From positions 868,001-932,000 of the forward strand of contig NZ_JACHYB010000002.1 in the NCBI RefSeq assembly GCF_014192515.1: a stretch of 64,000 bases of DNA, given 5' to 3'. Shown here piece after piece: positions 19,765-29,570 of the stretch. The notes under the pieces were generated by a model. It did no database searches. It had not been told where the DNA came from and was given only the letters and a program-made list of their open reading frames with translations. The position numbers and the translations under genes are program-made. The DNA is from Microbacter margulisiae. GTDB lineage: Bacteria > Bacteroidota > Bacteroidia > Bacteroidales > Paludibacteraceae. Position 1 is the first letter of the stretch. Every line of letters begins with the position of its first letter.

Positions 19765-20600
19765 GTAATTAAAATTAAAAGATTAAAAATTCAATGCCAA
19801 CAATTTTCACGGCTAAACAGTACAACTAGTTGGCAAGTAGTACTGTTGCTCCCTTTTTTTATATTGGGCGGTTATGTAATATACCCTCTTTAATTGATCA
19901 AGAAGAAATACTGCATACGATCTGACAGTTTCTCATTAAACAAAGCGATATTTTCATTCCATCCAATTGACTGCATCTTGTCAGGCAAAAGCAAGAACCT
20001 AATGGTCCTTCTATTAATCAGGACAAACTGCAATATATGTTTCACTGAGAATTAGCAAAGCAAGAAAATATATGTATATCGTAAAGCATCTACTCCCCTG
20101 CTTTGATTTTACCAGAAAACATGTAAGTTCGTTCAAAATCAAATTAACATTTCAAGTGGCATATACTAATATTTTCATTACAAAAATATCTGCAATTTTG
20201 CAGGATCATGGTATCCTTTTGTTTCAGATAACTACCATATTTGTTGCATTTTCATACGATCACACATAATAGAAGCAGGATAAAAACACACATATAAAAC
20301 TACATACCAGAATATTAAAACAAACAGAAGCAAAAATATACTTGTAATTAACATACAACTATTCTCGTGAATGCAAGCTTAAATCGTTGTTTCTACATCG
20401 ATTAATATTCGGCGCACCATTAACAATTCTTCGAAGTATCAGATTAAATTTTTCATGCCAATCAGGCTTAAGAAAAGCAGTCAATAATAAGCCTCGTCAT
20501 ACAATTTTGTTTTTAGACTCCAGCAAGGATCAAAAAGGTGGATGATGTCAATGCCTGAAAAAAGTTTTTAAGGAGCAGTAGTTTTGAAGATAATTTTCAG
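19765..20600. other. Long upstream region of SusC
   Basis: No gene. It holds the regulatory block at 20181-20250, flanked on its upstream side by further similarity to the 43200-43285 region. Between the block and the SusC start there are about 410 AT-rich bases that would be an unusually long leader. I see no clear riboswitch-like structure in it. Confidence 0.5.
20181..20250 (-). promoter_or_regulatory. Promoter/operator block of the PUL 1 SusC operon, copy 1
   Basis: Read on the minus strand: a direct repeat of a TGCAACAA-like element (+ strand TTGTTTCA at 20219 and TTGTTGCA at 20241) 22 bp apart; an ATGGTA/TACCAT inverted repeat (20208-20213 and 20233-20238); a hyphenated palindrome CTGCAA-TT-TTGCAG (20190-20203); then a -7 box TATTTTTG (20181-20188). 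The same elements in the same spacing occur at 43123-43190 upstream of the GH42 gene. The predicted start near 20174 would give a long leader of about 410 nt for SusC. AraC-type regulators of the HTCS class often bind direct repeats two helix turns apart, so this is a good candidate HTCS site. Confidence 0.65.
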
Positions 20601-20601
20601 G

Positions 20602-20871
20602 TTAAAACCTGGATATACAGTTTGGAGTTGAGTCAATAATTTTGCCAGTTCGCAGGCCGCTTCGTTGAAGCGGGGAGTTGATAAAAAATACAAGCGGATA
20701 GTTCATGTGTTGTTTTGATAATCCGGTATTATATCGGCTGGGGTTTGGGGTACTTGTTTTATAAACATTCTCATTTTGGCCCTTCCCCATGTTAGATAGA
20801 GCTTCACTCTCTTTTCTCTTTTCTACGCTAGTTGCTGCTCCCTTGTTTTTGATGATTAAACCTGTTTCCAT
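20602..20871 (-). CDS. Doubtful small ORF, 89 residues
   Basis: An ATG-started frame in the gap between the SusC regulatory region and the repeat array. The product is polar, without signal peptide or membrane segment, and I recognise no domain. Its codons include a 7-bp hairpin (CCGCTTC/GAAGCGG at 20657-20673). It may be non-coding and is listed only because nothing else explains the stretch. Confidence 0.2.
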   Translation of the reverse strand: METGLIIKNKGAATSVEKRKESEALSNMGKGQNENVYKTSTPNPSRYNTGLSKQHMNYPLVFFINSPLQRSGLRTGKIIDSTPNCISRF

Positions 20872-20950
20872 TAGTTTTACATGATGTTTTGTTCATATAT
20901 GATAGGTTTCCTTCATCATGTAAGGTGTCATAGTAGTTTTCCCAACTGTT

Positions 20951-21218
20951 TTATAGGCTTTGCAAGCTCAATTCCGCGAAAACAAGCTGACATTGGCAAA
21001 ATACAGTTTAAAGTTGGCAAGTGTAACCTTGTATTGGCGAGATACGGCTTGCATTGGCGAAAAACACATTGATTTTGGCGAATGTAAGTTCACATTGGCG
21101 AAAATCAGGTTGCAGTTGGCAAATGCGTCCTTACTTTGGCGAGAAACAACATGAATCTGGCGAATGCAGGCTTACATTATGACTTTGCAAGCTTACATTG
21201 GCGAGAATCATCTTGCAA
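20951..21218. repeat. Tandem array with 20/21-bp period (TTGGCGAA units)
   Basis: About 13 degenerate units, most starting TTGGC, at 20993, 21014, 21034, 21054, 21075, 21095, 21116, 21136, 21157 (CTGGC), 21178 (degenerate) and 21198, with two weaker units before. Steps are 20 or 21 bp, mean about 20.5, close to two turns of B-DNA. From 21054 on, units alternate between a type with GAATG after TTGGC and a type with GAAAA or GAGAA, so the higher-order repeat is about 41 bp. Because 41 is not a multiple of three, the array cannot encode a periodic peptide. It lies 80 bp beyond the HTCS stop codon. Confidence 0.85.
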
Positions 21219-21301
21219 ACCATGTACCTGACTTCCTTTTTGCCTTGTCGTAAAAAGGAAGTAAATAGGGGCTTGTAGTACTTGCGAAAGGTGAAATAAC
21301 A

Positions 21302-24300
21302 CTAATCATTCTGCCTTGGATTTTTCAGACTACGCAAATATTCAGAAGGTGATATTCCAAATTCCATTCGGAAGTTTTTGGTAAATATTTTTGGGGAATT
21401 AAATCCAACGGCATAGGCAATCTCCGCTATTTGCAATTGACTTTTCTCCAGTAATTGACGACCTCGTTTTAGACGAACGGTACGAATAAATTCGGCAGGT
21501 CCTTTGCCGGTAATATTCATTAATTTCTTGTATAAATGACTACGACTCATTCCTACTGCATACCCCAGGGTCTCAACAGAAAATTCTGTATCACTCATAT
21601 TTTCCTCAACTACTTTGATCGCTTTTTCTATTAACTGTTGATCTAATGAAGTAATCGTTATCTCGCTTGGAGAGATATCCACCTTTTCACTAAAAGCAAT
21701 ATGGCACTTTTCCGTCCATTCAATAAATTTACGAACACGTAGCTTTAGAATATTAAGATTAAATGGTTTAGTTATATAGTCGTCTGCCCCCAGCTCTAAT
21801 CCTTCTATTTGAGATTCTTCAGCCGTACGGGCAGTCAGCAGGATGACCGGAATATGAGACCAAAGAATATTCGTTTTGATTAGTTTACAGAGCTCTGTGC
21901 CACTCATATTCGGCATCATTACATCACTTACAACAATATTTACATCGTACGCATTCAATTGTTCCATTGCTTCCTGTCCGTTATGCGCAGTCAATACAAC
22001 ATACTCATCAGAGAGGCTATCTGACATAAAATCACAAAGGTCTCGATTGTCATCTACAAATAATATTGTTGCCTTAGTTGGAATTTTAGGGCTTTCCGGT
22101 TGATCCGGAACCTCCTCTTCAGGGATTTGATTTGGGATTGGTTCCCCATCGGATGCATCGGCCTCAATAAAAGGAAGCGTAAATGTAAATACACTTCCCA
22201 CAGGCACATTATCAACTACCGAGACAACACCCCCATGCATGCGTACATATTCGTTTACAATATGCAGGCCAATTCCACTACCTGTTTTTTCTTGTCTGTC
22301 TGGAACCTGGAAAAAGCGTTCAAAAATATGTTGTTTTTCTGCGTCACTGATGCCAGAACCTGTATCAGAGACACTAACACTGATATTATCTTGCTGCCGA
22401 TGCATACTGACAATGATATTTCCTCCGTCCGGAGTATATTTAAAGGCATTGGAAAGGAGATTAATTAAAATTTTTTGGACTTTATCTGAATCGAATTGCA
22501 TAGATAAACTTTCCATTTCTTTTACCAAAGTGAAGGTTATTTGTCGGTCAGCGGCATAAACCTGAAATGAAGAATATATCTCATTGATAAGATTCACTAT
22601 GTCACCGTTCTTGAGATGTAATGTTTCGGCTCCAACATCTAATTTCCGGAAATCCAACAGAGAATTTATGAGTTGTAATAACTGCTCTGCGTTCTTGTTC
22701 ATTGTATAAAGTTTTTTATGAAGTCTTTCATCCGAAACTTCATTTAGCAACATCTGGATTGGAGTCATTATAAGTGTAAGAGGAGTACGTAAATCGTGAC
22801 TGATATTGGTAAAAAAACGCAATTTCATCTCATTAAGACTAATTTTCTGCTCATGTTCCAGTCGTATACGTTGCTGTTCCAGTTTTGTTCGGTGATGCTT
22901 CTTAGCACGCTGGATAATATATATGACAAGTACACTGAACATGAGAATATATAAAGCAATGCTCCACCATGACCAATAGAATGGCGGTGTAACTTTGATA
23001 TTTAAAACAGTTGGAATTTCATTCCAGGTACCGTCACTGTTACACGCTTTCATTAAAAGGCGATAATTACCGGGAGGAAGCGATGAGAATTCAATTTTGT
23101 TTTCTTGCGTTGACATCCACTGATTATTGAACCCTTCCAACTTGTAAACATATTCTACTCTGTCTGCATTAAGCAAATCTCCCGTAGTAAAATACAATGC
23201 AATCAGCTTATCATCATATCTGAATGTGAGCGCTGTGGTTTGTTCCAATGAACGTTTCAACAGCTTGTGTCCGTTATAGAGGGAATCTACCTGAATAACA
23301 TGACCTTCTATTTTTAATTCCGTAAAAGTTATTTTGGCAAGCGGCTGATTCTTTTCTGACATTTTATTTGAATTGACAAGGGTGTACCCATCTGCTCCTC
23401 CCAACAAAATATCTCCGTTACGTAGTTTGCAAATTGAATGGCTATTGAAATAGTTATTTTTCAGTCCATCTTTAGTAGAGTAATTTCTGCAAGTAAAATT
23501 TAGATTACCATACTTATCTCTTGTTTCAGAAAGGATTGATAGTCCGTTACTTGTTGTTACCAGAATATTCCCGTAATTATCCTGAACAATGCCATGAATG
23601 ATATTATCACACAATCCACTCGCTTTATCAATATAGTATAGAGTGTCTTTCTTCAAATCCCACACGGTTATGCCTTGTGCATGTCCAAGCCATAAGTTTC
23701 CTTCTCGATCTTTATATACATTTGAGATAAATGGTTGTTTGAATTTTTGTGTACCTCGATTATTCCCCAAATACACTTTTTGTTTGCCGGTAATGATATT
23801 TTTCACATAGAGGCCATAAGTAGTCCCAACATATAATTTATCTCCGCCGTCATAATACATATCCAGTGGATTGTCGATTTCTCCGTCAGGACTCTTCAGA
23901 AAGTCAAAAGCCCTATTATCAGGATTCAGGCATTGAATTCGCCCATTTAAGGAACCTACCCACAAAGTACTATTACAATCTTCTTGTAAATTCCAGATAT
24001 TGTTATTTGCTAAACTGCTATTACTAGCACTCAGTTGGGTAAGTTTTCCATTCTCATAACAAAACAGACCATGTTGATAAGTACCGATCCACACCCTGCC
24101 TTTGCTGTCTTCAAGCAAAGAGACTATGGCAAAGTTAGGCATCGGAAGTTTCTGAATTGAATTAGATATTTTGTCCTTAACAAATAGCCCCTCTCCATCT
24201 GTGCCAATCCATATATTCCCTTTTTTATCTTCTAAAATAGCATTAATGTTTCTACATTCATGGAGTTGTACATTAATAATATTCTGAAAACTCTCATTAA

Positions 24301-25321
24301 AGTAAGAGATTCCCGTCTTGTTATGTCCCAACCAGATTGTCCCGTTATTATCCCGATAAATACAATCTACATTATCAGAGGCAATGGATGTATATAGATC
24401 AGGATCGTGTCGAATATTAGTTAAGGTTTTTTTGTTTCTATCATATAAAAACACCCCTTTGTGGTCAGTACAAATCCAAACATGGCCATTTTCGTCGTCA
24501 AGAATACTTTGCACAACATCATTTTGGGTGTTTATGGTTGACCTTAAAATCACTTTCCTCCATTGTTGAATTGAATTTTCTCGATAATAAAGCAAATCGG
24601 ATTTATCTGAAAAGATCCATAATCCGTTATAACTATCCACATAAATCCTGTTGTAGCTATTTTCTATTTTTTTTTTGACAAAATCAGGCAATTTAATCCA
24701 TGTTATTTTACCGGTTTTATCCAACTGCCACAATGATCCGCCTTTACTGATTACATAAAGGCTTTCTCCATCATCACTTAAATTCAAAGTAGTAATGTCA
24801 GATTCTGGGAGTTTTACCCGAAATACTTTCAGCGTTTTTTTTCGTGTGTCAAAGTAAAACACTTTTTGATCACTCAACACCCACAAATCGTGATTTCTGT
24901 CAACATATATTTTATAACTGTTACCTACCGAAATAGATAACTTCTGTAAAAATTTGGGGATATCAGTAACAAAACAGTCTTTATCACGATCGTACACCAT
25001 ATAACCAAATCCAACATCTATCCAGATATTTCCAAGACCGTCTTCACTTAATCCTATAATATCATTTGTTAAAAGTGAATTTGGTGTATTAGGACGATTG
25101 GTATACACTTTGAATCCATAGCCATCATACCTGTCCAGTCCAGATTCAGTACCTATCCACAGGAACCCATAACTATCCTTTAATATTGCATTTACATGAC
25201 TATTAGAGAGCCCATCATCTGTTTGTAAATGATGGAATACATAGGAAGACTGCCCGTTAACCTGCAGATTATAAAACACAACAAAGACAAGAAGGAATAA
25301 CTTGCGTATATTATTTCCCAT
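21302..25321 (-). CDS. Hybrid two-component system regulator (HTCS)
   Basis: A 1339-residue one-protein sensor-regulator of PULs. Domains in order: signal peptide (about 1-23); periplasmic two-bladed-propeller sensor made of repeated reg_prop motifs such as LWIGT and VWIGT to about 725; Y_Y_Y domain about 727-785; one membrane helix near 790-805; HisKA with FFTNISHDLRTPLTLI (His near 842); HATPase with the N box KILINLLSNAFKYTP (near 953) and DTGSGI; receiver domain with VDDNRDL (near 1090), phospho-acceptor Asp in VVSDVMMPNM (near 1134) and KPF; AraC-type DNA-binding domain about 1240-1335. All catalytic motifs are intact. It lies between PUL 1 and a GH2 gene on the same strand and is the best candidate for the factor that binds the repeated promoter blocks at 20181 and 43123. 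Confidence 0.96.
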   Translation of the reverse strand: MGNNIRKLFLLVFVVFYNLQVNGQSSYVFHHLQTDDGLSNSHVNAILKDSYGFLWIGTESGLDRYDGYGFKVYTNRPNTPNSLLTNDIIGLSEDGLGNIWIDVGFGYMVYDRDKDCFVTDIPKFLQKLSISVGNSYKIYVDRNHDLWVLSDQKVFYFDTRKKTLKVFRVKLPESDITTLNLSDDGESLYVISKGGSLWQLDKTGKITWIKLPDFVKKKIENSYNRIYVDSYNGLWIFSDKSDLLYYRENSIQQWRKVILRSTINTQNDVVQSILDDENGHVWICTDHKGVFLYDRNKKTLTNIRHDPDLYTSIASDNVDCIYRDNNGTIWLGHNKTGISYFNESFQNIINVQLHECRNINAILEDKKGNIWIGTDGEGLFVKDKISNSIQKLPMPNFAIVSLLEDSKGRVWIGTYQHGLFCYENGKLTQLSASNSSLANNNIWNLQEDCNSTLWVGSLNGRIQCLNPDNRAFDFLKSPDGEIDNPLDMYYDGGDKLYVGTTYGLYVKNIITGKQKVYLGNNRGTQKFKQPFISNVYKDREGNLWLGHAQGITVWDLKKDTLYYIDKASGLCDNIIHGIVQDNYGNILVTTSNGLSILSETRDKYGNLNFTCRNYSTKDGLKNNYFNSHSICKLRNGDILLGGADGYTLVNSNKMSEKNQPLAKITFTELKIEGHVIQVDSLYNGHKLLKRSLEQTTALTFRYDDKLIALYFTTGDLLNADRVEYVYKLEGFNNQWMSTQENKIEFSSLPPGNYRLLMKACNSDGTWNEIPTVLNIKVTPPFYWSWWSIALYILMFSVLVIYIIQRAKKHHRTKLEQQRIRLEHEQKISLNEMKLRFFTNISHDLRTPLTLIMTPIQMLLNEVSDERLHKKLYTMNKNAEQLLQLINSLLDFRKLDVGAETLHLKNGDIVNLINEIYSSFQVYAADRQITFTLVKEMESLSMQFDSDKVQKILINLLSNAFKYTPDGGNIIVSMHRQQDNISVSVSDTGSGISDAEKQHIFERFFQVPDRQEKTGSGIGLHIVNEYVRMHGGVVSVVDNVPVGSVFTFTLPFIEADASDGEPIPNQIPEEEVPDQPESPKIPTKATILFVDDNRDLCDFMSDSLSDEYVVLTAHNGQEAMEQLNAYDVNIVVSDVMMPNMSGTELCKLIKTNILWSHIPVILLTARTAEESQIEGLELGADDYITKPFNLNILKLRVRKFIEWTEKCHIAFSEKVDISPSEITITSLDQQLIEKAIKVVEENMSDTEFSVETLGYAVGMSRSHLYKKLMNITGKGPAEFIRTVRLKRGRQLLEKSQLQIAEIAYAVGFNSPKIFTKNFRMEFGISPSEYLRSLKNPRQND

Positions 25322-25472
25322 AGTATGATTTTTAGTTGGTCCTCAGGATACAGAATTCGCCTTGACTTTTGAAATCTTAAATACCAAAAGAAGGGGAAGA
25401 ACATTTTTATGAATATCATTCACATCTTAAAACACATTTCCCCCATGATATACTTAGTACTGGACAAAGATA
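25322..25472 (-). promoter_or_regulatory. Promoter and leader of the HTCS gene
   Basis: A -7 box TATCTTTG (minus strand, 25465-25472) would start a leader of about 140 nt. The box and the first 50-60 leader bases, with the GGGGGAAATGTGTTTT segment, are repeated almost unchanged at 29914-29982 in front of a truncated GH5 gene. Confidence 0.6.
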
Positions 25473-25511
25473 CGATAAAATCACACTCCTCTTTGAATCT
25501 TTAAATATACA

Positions 25512-28448
25512 CTATTTTGTTTGAATTGCAGACTGCACCTCAGGATATAACTTACAGGGTTTTGTCCGGATCATAATCTTTGCTGTTGATAGGTCATCGG
25601 ATGTTGCCGACAAAATTAAAGTTCCGGGCGTCTTGTCTGACTGCACAATCACTTGTGCCAAGCCGTTAAATGCTTTTCGCCGCCACGTTAAAGCAGGCGT
25701 ACACACCTGAATAGTACCCGGATCAGTATTCAAAATTTCATACTGGTATTTCTTCTCAAAAGGAATTGCGACAACCGTATAGATGTTTTTCCCCTTATGA
25801 AGAATCGCATGATTAATCTCATAGCGTACAACCGGATCATTCCTTTTTATATGGCTAGCGATAAGATGCCCGTTGATATAAACATTCTCTGTTTCTCCAA
25901 GGCTTTTTGGCCACAAAGCAATGGTTGTATTTGATTCATAGGAGGACAAATAAAATTGTCCACAAATAATGCATGCTTTGAGAGAATCGTGCGGCTGTAT
26001 GTTGTAGTCACCCTGGGCCGTAGTCAATGAAGGCCAATATCGATCATTCCAAGTCTTGATAGCATCAGGATAATCTTGTTGTGATTTAATTAATTTGAAC
26101 GTGAGACTATCAATAGTCACAAGTTGATTGTTTTCAACAAACCGGTCTTTTTCGTGTGAAGAAGGATCTCCATTGCCAACGCCAATAATTTTTCCAGGCC
26201 CGGTCAGATGAAAATAGATCTCATTATCAGCATCAGGCACGAATCGGGCTTTTGCATCATTCATCCGAACCGTAATTACTGAAACATCCTCACCATCGGC
26301 TTTAATGACAGACCGATCCGGAATAAGCCGAATGGCAGCCGGAGGTCCGGACGTTTGTACACTGTCGGCAATAATTTGTTTTCCATTTTTAAATCCAAGC
26401 GCTAACAAAGTCCCCGGTTCATACGGAACAGTCCATGCCAGATGCGAATTTACAGGCATTATTTTGCCCCCCAAACTCTTATGATTCAAAAACAGTTCTA
26501 CCGAATCACAGTTGCTATATGCAATGATCTGAATCGGCGTACCTTTTTTTACATTCCAATTCCAATAAGGAGAAATGTGCAAAACAGGTTGTTTTCCCCA
26601 CCACGATTTTAGGTAATAAAAAATATCTTTGGGGTATCCACACATATCCAAAATACCAAATTGCGAAGAGACCTGTGGCCAGCCATATGGAGTAGGTTCT
26701 CCCCGGTAATCAAATCCCGTCCAATAGCATAAGCCAGCCAGGAAAGGCCGTGCAGCATAAAATTTCCATCCTGATTCTGTTCCGACATTTTGCGGCATCC
26801 GGTTTGTCGGCGCCATATGTGCTGTTGAATCATTCGTAATATAAACGCCCCGTGTCCCAATCGTATTACTTTCTTCCGTACCAATGCCCGACTGCCAGGG
26901 AAATTTAGCATGGTGTTCGTCTATATTACCTTGTACAATATAATTGTAACCCATTACCTGGGTGACCATTCCGATCCCATTATCCCAGCCGCCACTTACA
27001 GCAGCGGTAAAAGCCCGGGAAGAATCCAATCGTTCGGCATAGTCCTGCATGGTTCTGATAACTCGGGCTCCCTTTATATTACCCTCAATAGCCCATTCTT
27101 CATTACCTAATGACCAGAGAAATACACAAGGATGATTGCGATCACGGCAGATCATCTCCCTTAGTTGATGAAGTTGTTGTGGATTCGTCCCTACTTCCCT
27201 GTTTTCATCAATCACCAGCATTCCCAAACTGTCACAAGCATTCAAAAAAGCCGGTGAAGGAGGGTTATGGGAACAACGGATGGCATTATCACCCATCTCT
27301 TTTAATCGTTTGATACGGAAAACCTGCATGGCATCGGAAACTGCAATGCCTACTCCGGCAGCATCCTGATGATTATTTGTCCCTTTGATGGTCAGATGTT
27401 TTCCATTAAGAAAGAATCCCTTATCCGGATCAAAACGGACAGTGCGTATTCCAAATGATGTTGTGTAACGATCTGTAAGCGTATCATCCGAAACAACCTG
27501 TGTAATCAGTTTGTACAGATAAGGAGAGTTAACGTCCCACAATTCAGGATTTTTAACGGATAAAACACAATAAAATTCTTTATGTTCACCAGGTTTTAAA
27601 TTCAGGTTAGCGATTTTTCTTGTTGCAATGATATTGCTTTTAGCATCAACGATCGTCTGGGTAATTTCAAACACGCTGGTTTTTCGTCCATCGTTTGCAA
27701 GCGTAGCCCGCGCCATCACATCAGCAGAATGCTTTTTAGTAAGGGTAGAGGTAATAAAAGTACCATATTGAGCCACGTGAAGCGGCGAGGTGATATTCAA
27801 CCAGACATGGCGATAAATACCTGCCCCCTCATAAAACCAACCCTCTTCTCTGGTTGCATTCACACGAACCACAACCACATTGTTCCCATGATAATTTAGA
27901 TAATCGGTAATGTCATAGGTAAAAGGTAAATATCCGGAACTATGATGCCCAAGATAAAAGCCATTTACAAATACCTTTGCATCACGGAAAACTCCATCGA
28001 ACTGGATAGAAATACGTTTGCCAAGATCAGTTTCCGGGATAAAAAAAGTTTTGCGATACCATCCTATGCTGGTTTCCGGAAAACCTCTCCCAACTGTTTT
28101 GTACCCATGGCTTGAACTTGCCTTAGGACTAAAAGGCATTTCTACTGCCCAATCATGCGGAAGATTTAATAACCGCCAGCAACGGTCATCAAAACCAGGA
28201 GATGCGGGTCCATCACCATAGCCGGCTTTGGCCAGATATGAAAAATAACCTGTTCCAAAATTGAAATCTTTCTTTGTATCTATGGCATTTCCAAATGCAA
28301 ACCGCCAACCAAAGTCCATAAGCAAATGCTCCCTAATAGAAGAGGAATTGCCTTCTTTTGCCTGGTTTTTTCCAAAAGAAAATGCTGTTGCCAATAACAA
28401 CATACCCACAAAGCAGATAATTCCTTTGAACGGGTGCATTTTATACAT
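25512..28448 (-). CDS. GH2 beta-galactosidase-type enzyme with inserted C-terminal domain
   Basis: A 978-residue secreted GH2 enzyme. Signal peptide at the start (ATG at 28448, MYKMHPFKG; the frame is open to 28541 but that part lies in the IS end). Jelly-roll sugar-binding domain about 50-220 (LPHDWAVEMPF), Ig-like domain, then the barrel with acid/base Glu in SLGNEEW (about 449) and nucleophile Glu in GIGTEES (about 524). The C-terminal part includes the GVGNGDPSSHE motif (about 765). Compared with the paralogue at 35012-37486, about 155 residues are inserted between that motif and the shared KAFNG segment (about 920). The insert looks like another jelly-roll (NGHLIASHI). The gene stands upstream-to-HTCS on the same strand. 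An IS630 element sits directly upstream of its start and may have cut it off from its native promoter. Confidence 0.9.
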   Translation of the reverse strand: MYKMHPFKGIICFVGMLLLATAFSFGKNQAKEGNSSSIREHLLMDFGWRFAFGNAIDTKKDFNFGTGYFSYLAKAGYGDGPASPGFDDRCWRLLNLPHDWAVEMPFSPKASSSHGYKTVGRGFPETSIGWYRKTFFIPETDLGKRISIQFDGVFRDAKVFVNGFYLGHHSSGYLPFTYDITDYLNYHGNNVVVVRVNATREEGWFYEGAGIYRHVWLNITSPLHVAQYGTFITSTLTKKHSADVMARATLANDGRKTSVFEITQTIVDAKSNIIATRKIANLNLKPGEHKEFYCVLSVKNPELWDVNSPYLYKLITQVVSDDTLTDRYTTSFGIRTVRFDPDKGFFLNGKHLTIKGTNNHQDAAGVGIAVSDAMQVFRIKRLKEMGDNAIRCSHNPPSPAFLNACDSLGMLVIDENREVGTNPQQLHQLREMICRDRNHPCVFLWSLGNEEWAIEGNIKGARVIRTMQDYAERLDSSRAFTAAVSGGWDNGIGMVTQVMGYNYIVQGNIDEHHAKFPWQSGIGTEESNTIGTRGVYITNDSTAHMAPTNRMPQNVGTESGWKFYAARPFLAGLCYWTGFDYRGEPTPYGWPQVSSQFGILDMCGYPKDIFYYLKSWWGKQPVLHISPYWNWNVKKGTPIQIIAYSNCDSVELFLNHKSLGGKIMPVNSHLAWTVPYEPGTLLALGFKNGKQIIADSVQTSGPPAAIRLIPDRSVIKADGEDVSVITVRMNDAKARFVPDADNEIYFHLTGPGKIIGVGNGDPSSHEKDRFVENNQLVTIDSLTFKLIKSQQDYPDAIKTWNDRYWPSLTTAQGDYNIQPHDSLKACIICGQFYLSSYESNTTIALWPKSLGETENVYINGHLIASHIKRNDPVVRYEINHAILHKGKNIYTVVAIPFEKKYQYEILNTDPGTIQVCTPALTWRRKAFNGLAQVIVQSDKTPGTLILSATSDDLSTAKIMIRTKPCKLYPEVQSAIQTK

Positions 28449-28496
28449 ATGTATCTTTTCTAAGTAGATGTTCATAATTAGTTTATATAAAATATT

Positions 28497-29565
28497 TAGT
28501 TTTACTTTGCGTTCTATTATTATGGTAGATACGATTAGCAATGGGAAAGATAAAGAAACTGGAATTAACGGAAGCCCAACGAGGGGAACTGGAGCATGGC
28601 TTCCGCAAGGGCGCGAGCCACTGTTTGCGCATGCGTTGCCGAGCAGTTCTTCTCAAGGGGGATGGTCTGTCTTCAGCCAAAGCAGGCGCACAAACCGAGA
28701 TGAGTTTTGTATCGGTGAATTCGTGGGTAAAACGCTTTTTATCAGAAGGTATTGCCGGATTGGAAACTCGTTCGGGTCGAGGTCGGAAACCGATCATGGA
28801 TTGCTCAGACGAACAGGCTGTGCGCACAGCGATCGAACAAGACAGGCAGAGTGTGAGCAAAGCCAAAGTCGCTTGGCAGGAAGCTACCGGGAAAGAGGCG
28901 AGTGATCTGACCTTCAAACGTTTTTTATCAGCATTGACGCAAGATATAAGCGTATAAGGAAACGCCCAAGGGGAGTCCCCTCGCCGCAGCTTTATCAATA
29001 CAAGTATGAGAAGCTGCAAGAACTTGAACAACAGGAAAGAGAGGGACGTATCGCTCTCTACTATGCCGATGAGAGCCATATTTGTACCGAAGGGTACGTC
29101 CCCTACGGTTGGCAGTTGCCAGGAGAGGATGTAGGCATTGTCTCCCAACGAAGTGCAAGACTGAACATCTTTGGAATGATTGACCGAAGAAATCATTATC
29201 AGGGTTTTACCACCACTGAGAGTATCACCGCAGACAAGGTTGTCGATTTCCTCGACGCCTTTTCGTTTCATGTGCGTGAGCAAACCTTTGTGGTACTGGA
29301 TAATGCGACCGTCCATCGCAATCATAAAATAAGGGAGTTGCGTCCGGTCTGGGAGAAAAGAGAACTTTTCCTTTTCTACCTGCCGCCATATTCCCCATAC
29401 TTGAATATCGCTGAAACGCTTTGGAGAATATTGAAGGGAAAATGGATCAGACCACAGGACTATGGCAGTACAGACACACTTTTCTATACCACCAACAGAA
29501 CGTTGGCAGCTATTGGAAAAAGTATGTTTATTAACTACTCTCATAGTGTCGCTTAATTTTGATTA
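28497..29565 (+). mobile_element. IS630-family insertion sequence (approximate ends)
   Basis: A single transposase gene split in two frames (28541-29556) flanked by short imperfect inverted ends; GCG...CTAT elements are visible about 15-20 bp inside both ends, but I could not fix the termini. IS630 elements duplicate the target TA, and a TA is available at both presumed junctions. The element lies between the GH2 gene and the 3' fragment of a GH5 gene and is oriented opposite to them. Base composition is richer in GC than the surroundings. Confidence 0.75.
28541..29556 (+). CDS. IS630-family transposase made by -1 frameshift (orfA-orfB)
   Basis: The first frame (28541-28957, 138 residues) encodes the helix-turn-helix DNA-binding part (SSAKAGAQTEMSFVSVNSWVKRFL). 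The second frame, -1 relative to it and open from well before 28930 to 29556, encodes the DDE nuclease: first Asp in YYADESHIC, second in VVLDNATVHRN, Glu in YLNIAETLW. At 28921-28927 the sequence is TTTTTTA, positioned T TTT TTA in the zero frame, which is a canonical -1 slippery heptamer. Slippage there joins KRF to FISIDARYKRIRKR, the expected IS630 sequence, and gives a protein of 338 residues, the family norm. Without slippage a 138-residue DNA-binding protein is made, which could act as a repressor. An inactivating mutation is possible but the exact fit makes programmed frameshifting more likely. Confidence 0.85.
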
Positions 29566-29570
29566 CTTAC

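Noticed and set aside
20951..21218. CRISPR array
   Set aside because: The period is only 20-21 bp, units are degenerate over their full length, and there is no alternation of constant repeat and variable 30-bp spacer. No cas genes are in the window.
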